Positions 38,157 through 49,556 are shown, counted from the first letter of the stretch. The stretch is 64,000 bases of DNA from Eremophila alpestris peregrina (GCA_009792885.1 WMCF01000080.1:2364501-2428500), one strand, 5' to 3'. Translations and numbers: made by a program. The notes: generated from the sequence alone by a model not told the origin.

Positions 38157-38338
38157 CTCATGAACAGATAATTGATGGTTATCAAAACTCACTGCCCACA
38201 GAAAAGGTGCAGCATGTGTGGCTGCACTACCTCCCCATTGCATTGCCTCTGAGGAATGTTACTTGCTGCTGAGCCCCAGCCTCGCCCAAGAGGAGCAAAC
38301 TCCACACAAGGACAGACAGACAATGGCTGGCCCAAAAG
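38157..38338 (+). other. Candidate exon (182 bp): first coding exon or terminal exon
   Basis: A long pyrimidine tract ('tttcttcctctctttttctc') precedes AAAG at 38153-38156. The segment ends in the near-consensus donor AAAAG|GTGAGTAA at 38338/38339. An ATG at 38323 has A at -3 and G at +4 (good Kozak context) and gives M-A-G-P-K plus one base before the donor, as expected for a 5' exon with the start codon near its end. A second frame is open from before the acceptor to a TGA at 38270-38272 and reads rather protein-like ('HEQIIDGYQNSLPTEKVQ'). The two readings exclude each other. No gene name can be given. Confidence 0.3.
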
Positions 38339-39482
38339 GTGAGTAACTGATGAAAAGAGTACCACATTTTATTAAATATTTTTGTCTACCACTCAGCTAC
38401 ACTGAATCTCATGGAGACCAGCAGCAGATAATGTTCTATTATTTCACTTCCATATACAAAATTAATTAAAGTGGTAACATTTTATTCCATTTAGATGTTT
38501 TGTATCAGAATCCTAAAAAATAAAAAAATCAAGGAGAGCATCTTTTCGTTTACTTTGTTAGATGATTGACATTGAAAAAAAAAACCCAAACAAACAAACA
38601 AACCAAACCCTAGCTTATATTAAGCAGACAGTAATACCATAAATATGGTAATACCATATCTGACTATCTCAGTGAGGTAAACAATACCTTCTTTGAATTT
38701 TACCTTTTATTTCTACTACATGATACCCTATGCAAGAAAAAATGTCAGAGAATACTTGGTATAGAACATCTCAGCTGTAGCTGCTGAGACTCCTTATGCT
38801 TTTAGAACCAAAGTGTATATTCTTAGCAATGTTTTAAATTAAATAAAGGCCAATGGAGCTCCATTTTCCAATCACAATTTTTATTCAAAAGACAAATAAT
38901 TATGGGAAGTGGGATATATTTCCTTGAGGAAGTGAGCTAGAAACATCCAGAACTTCATATGTATGAAATTAAGTTGCAGCTTTAAGATTCTTTGTGTGGT
39001 TAAGAATGCTAGAAATTTGGGGGGATTATGCTTTTTAATACAAAATAAAATGCTGATAGCATTGATGAAAATAAGAAATTAAACCATGGAATGAATTCTT
39101 TGCATCCAGCTAATCCTAATTCACAGAAAGCCAAGTTTGCTGCATATGTTTAGTGATTACAGTAACACTGATGAGAAAATAAACTGAGCTAATCATTACA
39201 TAATAGTGCTGAAGATGTTCAGTTAAAACAGAGCATATTATAAATTTTTAAAGGAAGTTTAAAAATGAGGAATTAACAAAATAAACTTTGAGACATTAAA
39301 AGCAATTGAATTCCTCAGGAATCCAGGCAGTTTGGCATGAAGTTATCTTACTTTCAGAATCAAAACTATTCATGTTCATATGAGATTTGGTATAGTTATT
39401 TCTACTTGTACTACTCTACCTTCTACTTGTTTCATTTATGCAAATGAGCACACTTTTCCTATCATTCCACAATAAACATAAT
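38339..39482. other. AT-rich stretch
   Basis: It would be the start of an intron if the preceding exon is real. It contains an A-rich/(CAAA)n tract at about 38575-38609 and a short duplicated palindromic 'taccataaatatggta' near 38635. No gene. Confidence 0.5.
38575..38609. repeat. A-rich and (CAAA)n tract
   Basis: A run of ten A is followed by CCC and several AAAC units. Low-complexity sequence. Confidence 0.8.
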
Positions 39483-39965
39483 TATAGAATTATTTACATT
39501 GGCAAAGATTTTTAAGATCATCTAGTTCAACCATTAACCTAATTTTGCCAGGACCACTACTAAACTATGTTCCTAGGTGCCTCATCTGCACAGTTATTAA
39601 ATGCCTCCAGGATTGGGGACTCAGTCACTTTCCTGGGAAGTCTGATTCAATGCTTGACATAACTTTCAGTGAAGAAATTTTTCTTTATCCAGTCTGAACC
39701 TCTGGTGCAACCTGACACAATTTCCTCTCACCTTATTGTGTGTTAAGAGATTGACCTTCCCCGCGCTACAATCTCCTTTCAGGTAGTTAGATAGCAATAA
39801 TATCTTCTACAATCTTCCCTCTTTTTTCAGGCCAAACAACCCCTGCTTCCCATAAGACTTGTGCTCCAGTCCTTTCACCAGCTTTGTCGTCCTTCCCTGG
39901 ACACACTCCAACATCCAGATGCCTTTCTTGCAGTGAGTAGCCTAAACAGAACACAGCACACTGGT
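39483..39965 (-). mobile_element. CR1 LINE 3'-end fragment, older subfamily
   Basis: The 3' end lies at about 39483 ('aagatcatctagttcaacca' on plus). The rest follows the antisense CR1 order: 'tgccaggaccactactaaac', 'gcctccaggattggggactc', 'caatgcttgacataac', 'gaacctctggtgcaac', 'caatctcctttcaggtag', 'acttgtgctccagtcc' and 'tccctggacacactcc'. It covers the 3' UTR and the last part of ORF2, about 480 bases, with many substitutions. Confidence 0.88.
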
Positions 39966-41895
39966 AGACAGAATGGCAGCTGCAGACAAAGATGCCCACA
40001 CACACCCCCAAAGACTGGAAGAGAATGAGATACAGGGCTCACATGGTTCCATCTAGCACTACAGAAGCTGACACTGTAGTATTTTACAGCTGTCACAGTT
40101 TCAGTTGTCAGCAGCGTCATTGTGTATGTGGTGGTGAGGTAAGGACAAACTTTGGTGGGGATCAGAAGAAACATAACTATCCTTTATGTTCTTTCAGGCT
40201 TACAAGGAAGAACAGGGAGAAATTGTGTAACTGATAACTTTGACTACTTTGACAGAGCCGGAATTTTTTCAGAGGTACATGGTGAAAGGATAAGAAGCCA
40301 TAATCAAATCTGTATCAAGGGAATTTCTCTTTAGATACAAAGGAAAAAGGTCACTGTGAGGATGGTCAAATGTCAAAACATTTTGTTCAAATCAACTGGA
40401 ATGTTTCTAGAGATACTCCAAATTAAACTGGATGACAAGGGCACATGAATTGTTCTCAAAGCTGGTTTTGCTTTGAGCAGGATATCAGACCAGATAACTT
40501 TATATATTCAGTAATTTTGCAATTGCAAAAGCTATGCATTCCTGGTTTTCTTGACAATAGGGAAGCACCTGGTATAGCCAAATCATTGGTGATCCACTAG
40601 AAATACCTTTTTGTTTCCAGTATTTCAGAAAAGGGCAAGATGTTTCTTAAACAGGTTCAAGTAACTGGGTACTCAAAGATGGTATATATGCAATCTGAAG
40701 ATCACCATAGACATATTGATAACATGATAGAGCTTCTGGAGAAACCCATATGTAAAAACCAAATAATTCCTAACATTTCTTCAGCCATAAATACAAATGT
40801 CTGCCCTCAAGAAAAGATAGGCAAACAATGCAAACCATGATAAACAGATCTGTGTACCCACCAAAGACCTAAGATAGAGGTAGAGACTCTTGATCCCACA
40901 AAGATTACCAGTGGCTTGTTCCCACAGTTCCTAAGCTGTCATCCATGACAATCTTTATAAGGAAAGCTAGAAGAAATCTGGAAAGCTCAGCACCAAAGAA
41001 TTTGAGTCAAGAGTCTTTTCAGTCATGCTGAGGAGATGTTGAAAAAATGTCTGAACTGTCATGCTGTGCTGCTTCTGCTCTGTGGGTGCACGTGGAAGGT
41101 GGTCAGTCAGCACCCCTACAGTTTCATAGTGAGATCATCCATCACACATCTGCTCAGATCAGAAAAGACCCCAGATCTCTGAACACAAGGTCTCTATATT
41201 AGAAAAAATAATTTTATTTATCTATTTAGAGTTGCCAGTCCTTACAGGAGTCATAGTTTATCAGGAGTGACAGGGTGACAATTTCCCATTATAGAGAAAG
41301 TTCTACCCATGAACTCATGATGCTCTATATGGGTAAACGGATAATACAAATGCCCATGTAAGCAGATACGTGATGTCTAGAGGACTGGCATTTTCTGACA
41401 TAGCTCTCTTTACTCCTTTGCCTTTGATGTTTTTGGAGGTGACTATTCTATTTTCACCTGCCTAGTAAAATTATAATACCCATGGCAACCACAATTGAAA
41501 TGGCACATCTCAGAGTTTGCAGGGTTTCATCACCCTGGGAAGCATCCACATGAATAATCAGCATGAATTTAGTTTCAGACCTTGATGTATTATTCAAGAA
41601 AAATAGCTTGTCTGTTACTTCCAGTGGATCCGAGGGTCTTTTACAAACTTCTACCTGCTTTCTAAAAGGTATCACTTATACAGAAATCTTGTTCCCCAAG
41701 GCCTTACAGTGTTTTTAGGCAAAGGGATATTTGTATGTATGTGTAATGTATGCATATATATATCTATGTGTGTGTAGCTTTTATATGGATATATCTTATA
41801 TACTGCTATATAGGCAAGAATTAAATGTGCATATAATGAAGATACAACAGCTATTTTGACTCAATGCTCAAGACCACTAGAACTTACTGTCCACC
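39966..41895. other. Unique non-coding stretch
   Basis: About 1.9 kb without recognised genes or transposons. There is an AT-rich microsatellite-like stretch of TATG/TATA/TGTG units at about 41733-41815. Confidence 0.5.
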
Positions 41896-42150
41896 TGTCC
41901 TGGTTCCATCTGGGATAGAGTTCTTTTTTTCCTAGCAGGTGGTACAGTTATGTGTTTTGGATTCAGTATGTGCAAAATGTTTATAGCACTGATATTTTAT
42001 CGCTAAGTAGTGCTTTCCTTAAGTCAAAGACTTTTTGCTGTCTCATGCTCTGCTAGTAAGAATGGCAGAAACCTGTGAAGGAACACTGCCAGGACAGGTG
42101 ACCTGAATTTGCCAAAGGGATATTCCATACTATGGAAAGTCACATGGTGG

Positions 42151-42158
42151 TATATAAG
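42151..42158 (+). promoter_or_regulatory. LTR TATA box
   Basis: TATATAAG, intact, directly downstream of the conserved 'gatattccatac' block of the LTR. Promoter activity is not shown by sequence alone. Confidence 0.6.
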
Positions 42159-42277
42159 CATGATGAATTACCTGGAAGGTGGCTGACTGATATTCAGGGA
42201 CCCACTCTTCATCAGTAACTGGGTTGTGAGCAATTTTACTGTGCATCACTTGTTTCTCTTGGATTCTGTTAAATCAC

Positions 42278-42372
42278 AATGACGATGATGATGATCGTTA
42301 TCATTATTTTCATCATTACTGTTTTGTCATCATTACTATTAATATTAATATTATTACCATAATTATTATCAT
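42278..42372. repeat. Imperfect ATT/ATC/ATG trinucleotide tract in the LTR
   Basis: Stretches of GATGATGATG, TTATCATTATT and ATTAATATTAATATT follow one another. The tract belongs to the LTR family rather than being an independent insertion. Confidence 0.75.
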
Positions 42373-42529
42373 TGTGTTTGATTGGTTTGTTTCAATTATT
42401 CAGTTGTTCTTATCTCAACCCATGAGGCTTACCTTTCTTTTCATGTTCTTCTTCACATCGCCAGGGTGTGCAGAAAACAATCGGGCAGCTCCACAGTCCT
42501 CAGTTACCAGCTGGAGTTAAACCATGGCA

Positions 42530-43886
42530 CTACCTCTCTCCCTGTGTGCAGATGGGTGATAGCAGCCCTAAAGCTGCTTTATGACTTTATTCAGCTGTGG
42601 TATTTTCAAAGTGTAGCAGCATAGCTATTGTCATCTTGGGAGTTGTAAGGAGTCTTGATATGACACATGTTCATTGATAAGAGAGGGGGACAGTAAGTGT
42701 CAAAAGTGGGGCTCTTTTTCTACTTTGTCTCACCATTGGGTTTCATGCTCACACTAGAACTACTGCCTTTAGCAAGGAATAAAGCAATAAATGGGAATCT
42801 CTTTTCGTGTTTACTCAATATATGTGCTGAACTCCTGGGTAGTGCTTGCTGCTCTTCAAGATAACTTCCTGGAACAGGTATCATAGATTCCTGCTATGAC
42901 TGAGGGTATTCTCTTATACTGAGCATATGCAGACTTGGGTACATTTAGATGTGCACTCTTTCACATCACATTCTACTGTTAAATTTTTTGTCTGTAATTA
43001 TATTTTTTGTATTGAATTTGACATAGTCACACCAGCTTATTTATGCAATACCTTCCTGCCCTTTTGACAGTCTGCTGGCAGAGTTTGCTTATTCTCTTCT
43101 TATCACTGGTGGCAGTCAAAGTAAAGGCTGTTATCAGGGATTATTTGACTTTTTCTCAATTGAGGAATAATGTTCTGAGGATATTTTTCCTGCTGAAAAC
43201 TCCCCTTTTGTTGGGGATAGTTTTCCTTCAACAGTAAAGAGATAATACAATAACAGAATAGCAGAAATAGAAAAAAAAAATGCTGCTGTCATATCTGACA
43301 TTTTTAGCAAAAGAAATGGCCTACAACAGAAAGTAGATGTTTTGCTACCTCCTTCCCTTCTTAGCCTATTCTTCTGAACTGCAATATCCGCAGACCTGTA
43401 ACAGAAGTATTCAAAGTCTGATGGAAGCAAATGTATGCCCAGATGACCTACTGCTTCTTTTCCATCTTCACATCCTGAAAAATATAAAGAAATAAGATGG
43501 AGTGACAAACAGAGTGCTGAGAAAGGCAGCTACAGATCCAGTACTACCTCATTAATTTAAAAGAAAGAGATACTGTCAACAGCAGTCAGTAAGTCAGTAA
43601 AATGCTATTGGTTATGTTTTGGGTTGCCTTATATTAATGGCTTAAAACTCACTAAAAATCAGATATGTAAGAAGGGCTTTTTCTGCAAACTTTGCAAATA
43701 ATTACAAGCTTGAAATCCAAACAGAATATTTGATTTTATGACAGTCTTGTTTTAATAATTAAATAACTCCAACCATGGATAGCTCATTCTCTGAGACAAT
43801 AAAACATTCTTTACCTCAGGACAGTTAATTGAATTAATATTGAAATTTTAACCCATGTAGCTTTTTGTCTGTCTTGTACTCGGGAG
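42530..43886. other. Unique non-coding stretch
   Basis: No gene or transposon recognised. A 124-codon minus frame at 43508-43134 lacks convincing protein character. Confidence 0.5.
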
Positions 43887-43970
43887 GAAGTTAGACACTG
43901 TGGATAATCTGCTCCAAAACTGTCTAAAGCATGAAGTTATTTTGGGAGCTAATCATGAATCTTTCACAAG
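43887..43970 (+). other. Candidate exon (about 76-84 bp), unidentified
   Basis: The donor CACAAG|GTAAGTA at 43970/43971 is nearly perfect. Upstream lies a pyrimidine-rich 'ctttttgtctgtcttgtact' and a 'ttttaac' branch-like site, with possible acceptor AGs ending at 43886, 43890 and 43894. One frame is open across the whole segment and reads protein-like ('LDTVDNLLQNCLKHEVILG'). If the acceptor ending at 43894 is used, the frame is compatible with the one base left over from the ATG-bearing segment at 38323-38338. That acceptor is the weakest of the three. No family is recognised. Confidence 0.27.
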
Positions 43971-44389
43971 GTAAGTACAAAATCCTGCAGTAACAAGGGT
44001 CATACATGAAATGTATAAAGGAATCATTAAAACAGCTCAACAGTTACCTGGCACTTGAATATAAGAAGTCAATTATACCAGCTGTGTTTCTATTTCTTCC
44101 TGTGCCCCTCCTGCTCCCCGCACTCAGGGGTAAGTAGTTCTCAGTCATGTGAAAAAAATACTTTGTCTTCTTTTTTGAGGAGACATGAGACAAGTGCATT
44201 TTTATAAGAGAAAAACTATTTTACTTTCTTCAGTTTCTTCCTTTTGGAACAGCTGGCTAGAAGGAAACTATTTGCAGAAGTATTTTCACCTGGCAGTGGG
44301 AGGTAGCGTGTGTACCATCTCCACTACATTGCCAAGTAGTCATACTGTTCATCTTCACTTGAAGCAACACAGCAAACACAGTTAGAGGT

Positions 44390-44455
44390 CACAGAATCAC
44401 AGAATATTCTTAGTTAGAAGGTATCCACTGTGGTCATCAAGTCCAACAATCAAGT
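44390..44455 (-). mobile_element. CR1 LINE tail fragment
   Basis: 'cacagaatcacagaatattc' followed by 'ggtcatcaagtccaacaat' is the antisense 3' tip of a CR1 element, only about 65 bases long. It lies about 45 bases before an oppositely oriented CR1. Confidence 0.8.
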
Positions 44456-44500
44456 GAATCAAATCATCTTTACATCTACGAGTCCCCCATGCAACTTACT

Positions 44501-45514
44501 CTAAACTAGAAAGTGACAGATTTGGTAAGTGGACTGTTAAATGAATAAAGAATTGGTTGGAGAGACACATCCAGAGGGTAATGGTCAATGGCTCAGCATC
44601 CCAAGGGACATCAAGTGATGCCTCTCAGGGTACCATATTTGGACCAGTGTTATTTAGTATCTTCATTAATGGCCGAGGTGAAAAGATCAAGTCCACCCTT
44701 AGCAAATTTGCCAATGACACCAGATTGAATGGCAGAGCTGCTGCACCCAAGAGACAGGATGCCATCCTGAGAGACCTGTGTAAGCTCAAGGAATGGGCCC
44801 ATGAAATCTCAAGAGGTTTAACAAGACCAAGTGTAAGGTCAGGGAACCACAGGCTGGGGGATGAACAGGTCAGAGCAGCCCTGCCCAGAAGGACTTGGGA
44901 GTGCTGGTGGATGAGAGGCTGGACATGGCCCAGCAATGAGCACTCACAGCCCAGACAGCCAGATGTATTCTGGGCTGCATCCAAAGCAGCCTGGGCAGCA
45001 GGGCCAGGGAGGGAATTCTGTCCCTCTGCCCTGCTCTGCTGAGACTCCACCTGCAGGGCTGCATCCAGCTCTGGGGTCCCCAGCAGAGGGAGGACATGGA
45101 ACTGTTGGAGAGAGTCCAGAGGAGAGCCAACAAAAATAATTAGAGAGGAGGACCACCTCTTCTGTGAGGAAAGGCTGACAGAACTGGCAATGTTCAGACT
45201 GGAGAAGAGGCTTTGGGGTGACCTAATTGTGGCCTTCCAGTACCGGAAGGGTGTCTACAAGAGACTTTTTAGAAGAGCATGTAGTGACAAGACAAGGGGG
45301 AATGGCTTCATTGTGACAGATGGTATTTTTAATTTATATATCAGTAAGAAATTCTTTGCTGTGAGGTTTTTGGATGCCCTATCCCTGGAAATGTTCAAGA
45401 CCAGTTTGGATGGAGCTCTGAGCAACCTGGCTTAGTGAAAGATGCCCCTGCCCTTGTCAGCTGGCTGGAACTAGATGATGTCTAAGGTCCACTGCAATCC
45501 AAACATTCTGTGAT
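44501..45514 (+). mobile_element. CR1 LINE, 5'-truncated copy (RT C-terminal half and 3' UTR)
   Basis: A plus-strand frame at 44557-45042 keeps the CR1 reverse-transcriptase order: 'MVNGSASQG', 'GTIFGPVLFSIFINGRGE' and 'TLSKFANDTRLNG'. The catalytic F-A-D-D motif reads F-A-N-D, so even this fragment is catalytically dead. Downstream are the usual 'cagatgtattctgggctgca' and 'ctatccctggaaatgttcaa' blocks, and the 3' end is near 45514 ('aacattctgtgat'). Minus-strand frames here are antisense shadows. Confidence 0.92.
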
Positions 45515-48422
45515 ACATCATAAAAAAGTCCAAATACATTTTGAGAGTAGTGTATAGCATTTTGAATCAACTTCAGAAGCAAACAGTGCCAGTATTGCTT
45601 GCCAATTAAGCACCTACACAATGACTTAATGAACACGGATTGATGAGTAGTCTTGTAGCATGGATATCGCCCCTAACCCCAGGATTTATTTAATAGAAAT
45701 ACATTTACAAATGACTGAAAATTCAAGATATAAAATCAGATTGCACCTGTCTATTTATAAATTCAAATGTATTAATATTATTCTCCAGCAATCCAAACTA
45801 TGTATGGCTACCAATAATATCCACTGCAGCTCCATGCCAAAAGCAGTATCATTTGCTGTCCCTCTTGCCAGCTGTAATGTTTAATTATGTGACCTCAATT
45901 AACCAGACTTAGATGTGAAGGAATTTCACATGTTTTCAATATCTGGTATTCTCATATCACCTGTGTAAACCCCATTTTTTTGTGGCTTGCATCACAGCTA
46001 TTTGATCTTCCCTTCTACTTTGTGAATTTAATTGTAATTGCTTAAAACTGTCTTTATCCAACCATCCAACCTCCCTTAATGGAGGCAAAAGGACTTTGCA
46101 CAGCCAAATTCCTCTCTCTCTCTCTCTCCTCCTACATTTCCAAGACCAGGGAAACACCACTAATTATTTTTCTCAGAATTTCAGGGTTTACACTTGAGAG
46201 ACAACCCTGTAAAATTTCCCATTTATCAGTAATTGCAAGTTTGGTTTAATCTGCTTTATATTGCAATGATTCTCAGAACAGAAAATATCAAAACTTGCCC
46301 TGTTTAGCCACAGAAGACATGTTGATGTTTTTGCCTTGAAAAGCCCTTTGTAATTTCCTTGTGAAGCATAAGATATAGGGTATTGTTTTCTGAGATATGC
46401 TTTTATCAATACTTAAATAAGAAGGGAACAAAACTTAGTCTTAAAAACAAATTATTAATATTGTGGCTGTAGGATAACCAGATGTGGTCTCATGATGCCC
46501 AAATTAAAAAAAAAATACTTCTTGGCAGTAGGAATTGTGGATTTTAACAGGTATGCTTATAAAACAATATTATTTCAATGCCACTGTAGAGTACTAGTAA
46601 ATAATTTTTACTCTATAGTAGATGAAAAAAAAAATAAGTTGGGAGTATGAAGTAGCATTCAACCCTTTATTTTTGAAGAGCATTAATTTTATGGTCATCA
46701 CCCTCGCTGACTGGTATCTTTGAGAAAGTGTTATTGCATGAACTGAATATCTGTATTTCTAACTTAAATCAAAAAGCAGTTCAACTCTTTTGCCAAATAT
46801 CTTCTCAGCACCAACAAGAAAATACATTGCTAAATTCAAATTTTGCAGTTATGCCTTATTCTTTATCAGTACTGTCTGGCAAAGTGCATGATGTGCTTTT
46901 CAACCAAGGACAGATCAACCCTGCACATAACAATTTTACATGGACTATAGTAGTTTATGCTCCCTCATGCCACAAGAGTGTGATCCCTCTTCAGAGACTG
47001 GCCAAACTGATGTGAGTCACCATTCAAGTTTTTATCCAGTGTACTATAGCTCAGGTGAATTTTTGAACTAAAACCCTCATCTGACTGCAAAAGCCCTGTG
47101 CCACATAATCCCTTGAGTATGGATCAAGATCTGAAGCCAGGGTACAGCAGTGATTTCTTTAGTTTAAAAGCTATTCACAAGGATTTTTTCTTTAAAGATT
47201 GGAAGGATATAGTCACTTACTGAATGTTTTTTGGACATGTGTGTGAATGTGAATGTGCCACATAAAAACATAATTTACATTGCAAATTTGACTAGGCACT
47301 CATCAACTGCTAGAGAAGTCATAGAAGTGCATTGGATCACTTTTTAATGCCAGTTATTGTTACATTTCTTCCTCTGAACAGCATTTCCAACACCACATTT
47401 CCCCGTGCTTTAGCTTTGTGTTTTTCAACTAGTATGTAATTCACTCAGTGAAAAATGTTTAAGAGCTCTGCTCTGTAATTATCTTCATCCTTGCAGCATT
47501 TTAAAAGAGGTCTTCTATTTTTCTCCTGGTGATTGAGTATCACATTTGCAAAAATGTGTTGGCCTATCACACAGAAGAGTTAACTCAGTAAATTCAGCAA
47601 ATACACTTTGGAGACTATGTAGCTGTAAATCTCCAAGAAAACAGGATTCAGAAACAGCAATAATTCTAGCACAAGTTTTAGTTAAGAAAAGATTCCAAGT
47701 CAGGATTTGGTATGAAGGAAAATAGAGATGTTTTTCATCATTCTCTGTATTAATACAGAAGTGAGGAACTGGGACGAACTTGAGATTGCTTTTAGGTGTT
47801 TGCAAAAGAGATGTCAAAAACACTTGAAGCTCTTAGTTTTATTTTTTTGAGAAACATATGTCCCAATTATTTTAGATTTGAATGTGCCATGGTATTTTTA
47901 AAGCTCCACAGGTAGTCTGAACTTCTTTCTTCAAAATAACAGCATATAATGAAAGCATATCTGTAAATATTCATAATTTTCCTGTTGAGGATTTGAAAGG
48001 CACTGTTATGATTTCAATAAAACATTAATTTCTGCTGATGTTTAAAATGGTTTCTCCCAATTTCAGAAATGTTTACACTAGATTTTGTAGGCAGGGTTAG
48101 GAAAAATGCAATATGTTTTAATTAAATTGCTATTATGGCAGGATTTACAATAAGTTTTTAAGGCACTTCATTTTATAGATTGCTCTTAAATGTAATCAAT
48201 TGCTTCAGTTGTGTACCTCCATGTGAATATATGCTTGGACTTAAACTCATTTGTAAGCACACACATGTAAGTAAATACTTACACTCTGGAAACACACACT
48301 TGGACAAGGGAGGTACAGCTACTGCAAAACTTTGTTTTAAAATTGTGTTTTATAATATTATCAAAATCCTAGATAGAAATGCCATTTTCTGTCATAGCTT
48401 TTTCCCTACTGTTTCCATTTCC
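45515..48422. other. AT-rich unique stretch
   Basis: About 2.9 kb with a short (CT)n tract at 46112-46129 and no supported gene. If the minus-strand candidate gene at 48.4-49.6 kb is real, its 3' UTR would lie at the right end of this stretch. The nearest minus-strand AATAAA that I found is near 47840. Confidence 0.5.
46112..46129. repeat. (CT)n microsatellite
   Basis: About nine CT dinucleotides with pyrimidine-rich flanks. Confidence 0.85.
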
Positions 48423-48618
48423 CTATCCTTTCTTAAAGCATGAGTAAGGTAATTGTGAGATACTTGCATGATAACATATACACATGGTGAAATCAAACTT
48501 TAAGGCTCTTTGTACAGCTATATCTGACTTTAACAACTTCAGCTTTTTATTTCCTAAGTCTTTCCATTTTTGGCAATTTTCTGCGTGTCTCAGTTTCGTA
48601 CCATCTGTGGCTATTTTC
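48423..48618 (-). other. Candidate terminal coding exon C of an unidentified small minus-strand gene
   Basis: On the minus strand the acceptor 'ttgctctggctgcttttag' ends at 48619. The segment then opens with G completing a split codon and runs 64 codons to a TAG at 48425-48423. The first half is basic and hydrophilic ('KIATDGTKLRHAENCQKWKD', then 'LGNKKLKLLKSDIAVQRALK'). The last 20 or so residues look random. The frame follows directly from exon B (48918-48800). No homologue is recognised. A chance open frame after a decoy acceptor is the alternative. Confidence 0.25.
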
Positions 48619-48799
48619 CTAAAAGCAGCCAGAGCAAACACCTTAGGTCGTGCTGGTCATGGGAGCAATTAGACTGGCAGGTATAACTAACAGGATATTT
48701 CATCTGTTTCAGTTAGTCAAAGCAGAGGTTTCAAAGGAGTGAAAATCATGTTCATCTGCAGTTTTCCTTCTCTGCTGAGAGTCATCGCTCAAGACTCAC

Positions 48800-48918
48800 C
48801 TGCGTGTCTGGGATGCCATGCAGAAAGAACACTTGCAGTATTTCAAATAACCAGATACCCATAAATGGCTTTCTGAAAAACCACTGTATTAGTAAAGGCT
48901 GCTACTTCCAGATGAGGT
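48800..48918 (-). other. Candidate exon B (119 bp) with start codon, minus strand
   Basis: The acceptor has a long pyrimidine tract ('tgcctgtgtgtttttgtctt' then TTAG) ending at 48919. The donor CGCAG|GTGAGT at 48800/48799 matches consensus. The three reading frames from the acceptor all contain stops, so it would be a 5' exon. An ATG at 48819-48817 (weak at -3, G at +4) gives M-A-S-Q-T-R plus two bases at the donor. Splicing over 181 bases to exon C keeps this frame open for 71 codons in total. Confidence 0.28.
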
Positions 48919-49499
48919 CTAAAAGACAAAAACACACAGGCAGAGATCGCCCACACCCTGGCAAAGCTGAAGTTTGCAGTTACCTGGCTTGAGCAACCAG
49001 CACTGCCTTCAGAGGGCCTTAACTTTTGCGTTGTATTTGTTGTGCATCAGAAGAAAAAAAAGCAGAGCTATTAAGAGCATGTGAGAGCCAGGACTGAAGT
49101 TTCTGTCCTCAAAGCCTCATCCCTAGCCGTGACAATTCCTGCATTTTCCCTTCCTTTTAAAGGGACACAAAAGGTATATTTCTTCTCAGTCTTCCAGCCA
49201 TCAGAACTAAAGCTGTAAGAACTGGCAAAACTGACAAATATCTACTCCTATATCTACCACCATTATTCTGTACTTCAAGCTACCTCTGTTGACTTTTATT
49301 ATATCAAACATTGTAATGTTAAAATTGCTGATGCATTTTTTTTTAAATGGAGTAATGGCTAAAATTTTGATAAATTACAGTGGGTATTATTTTTGATAAT
49401 TTAACATAATGGATGCAGCCTTTTCGCTAATGTAGCAATTAAGTCATCACTGTTCCGTGGCCTGCACAAATTTATTGTGTCTCAGTTTATTGCTCTTAC

Positions 49500-49556
49500 C
49501 TTCAGTACCATTTTGCCACAAGTCTGACACCAAAGTCAGAAATCATGCTGGGAAAA
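49500..49556 (-). other. Candidate non-coding exon A (57 bp), minus strand
   Basis: On the minus strand the acceptor 'ccttttctttttctaccag' ends at 49557. The 57-base segment ends in the donor CTGAAG|GTAAGA. All three frames contain a stop, so it can only be untranslated or part of a long non-coding RNA. It lies 581 bases upstream of exon B in the same orientation. Confidence 0.28.

Larger units (their letters stand above)
41896..42529 (+). mobile_element. Solo LTR of an avian endogenous retrovirus, family 2
   Basis: It begins TGTCCTGGTTCCATCTGG at 41896 and ends 'ctggagttaaaccatggca' at 42529, so it carries the TG...CA ends of an LTR. Between them are 'ttggattcagtatg', 'gctaagtagtgctttcc', 'gggatattccatac' directly before a TATA box (TATATAAG at 42151), and an imperfect ATT/ATC trinucleotide tract. 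This is the standard architecture of a common avian LTR family. The flanks CCACC (41891-41895) and CTACC (42530-42534) look like a 5-bp target-site duplication with one mismatch, which fits an ERVL-type integrase. No internal retroviral sequence remains, so the element was reduced to a solo LTR by recombination. Confidence 0.88.

Noticed and set aside
40085..40145. Donor-like GAG|GTAAGG with upstream CAG sites
   Set aside because: The acceptor tract is poor and the only open frame ends at the donor.
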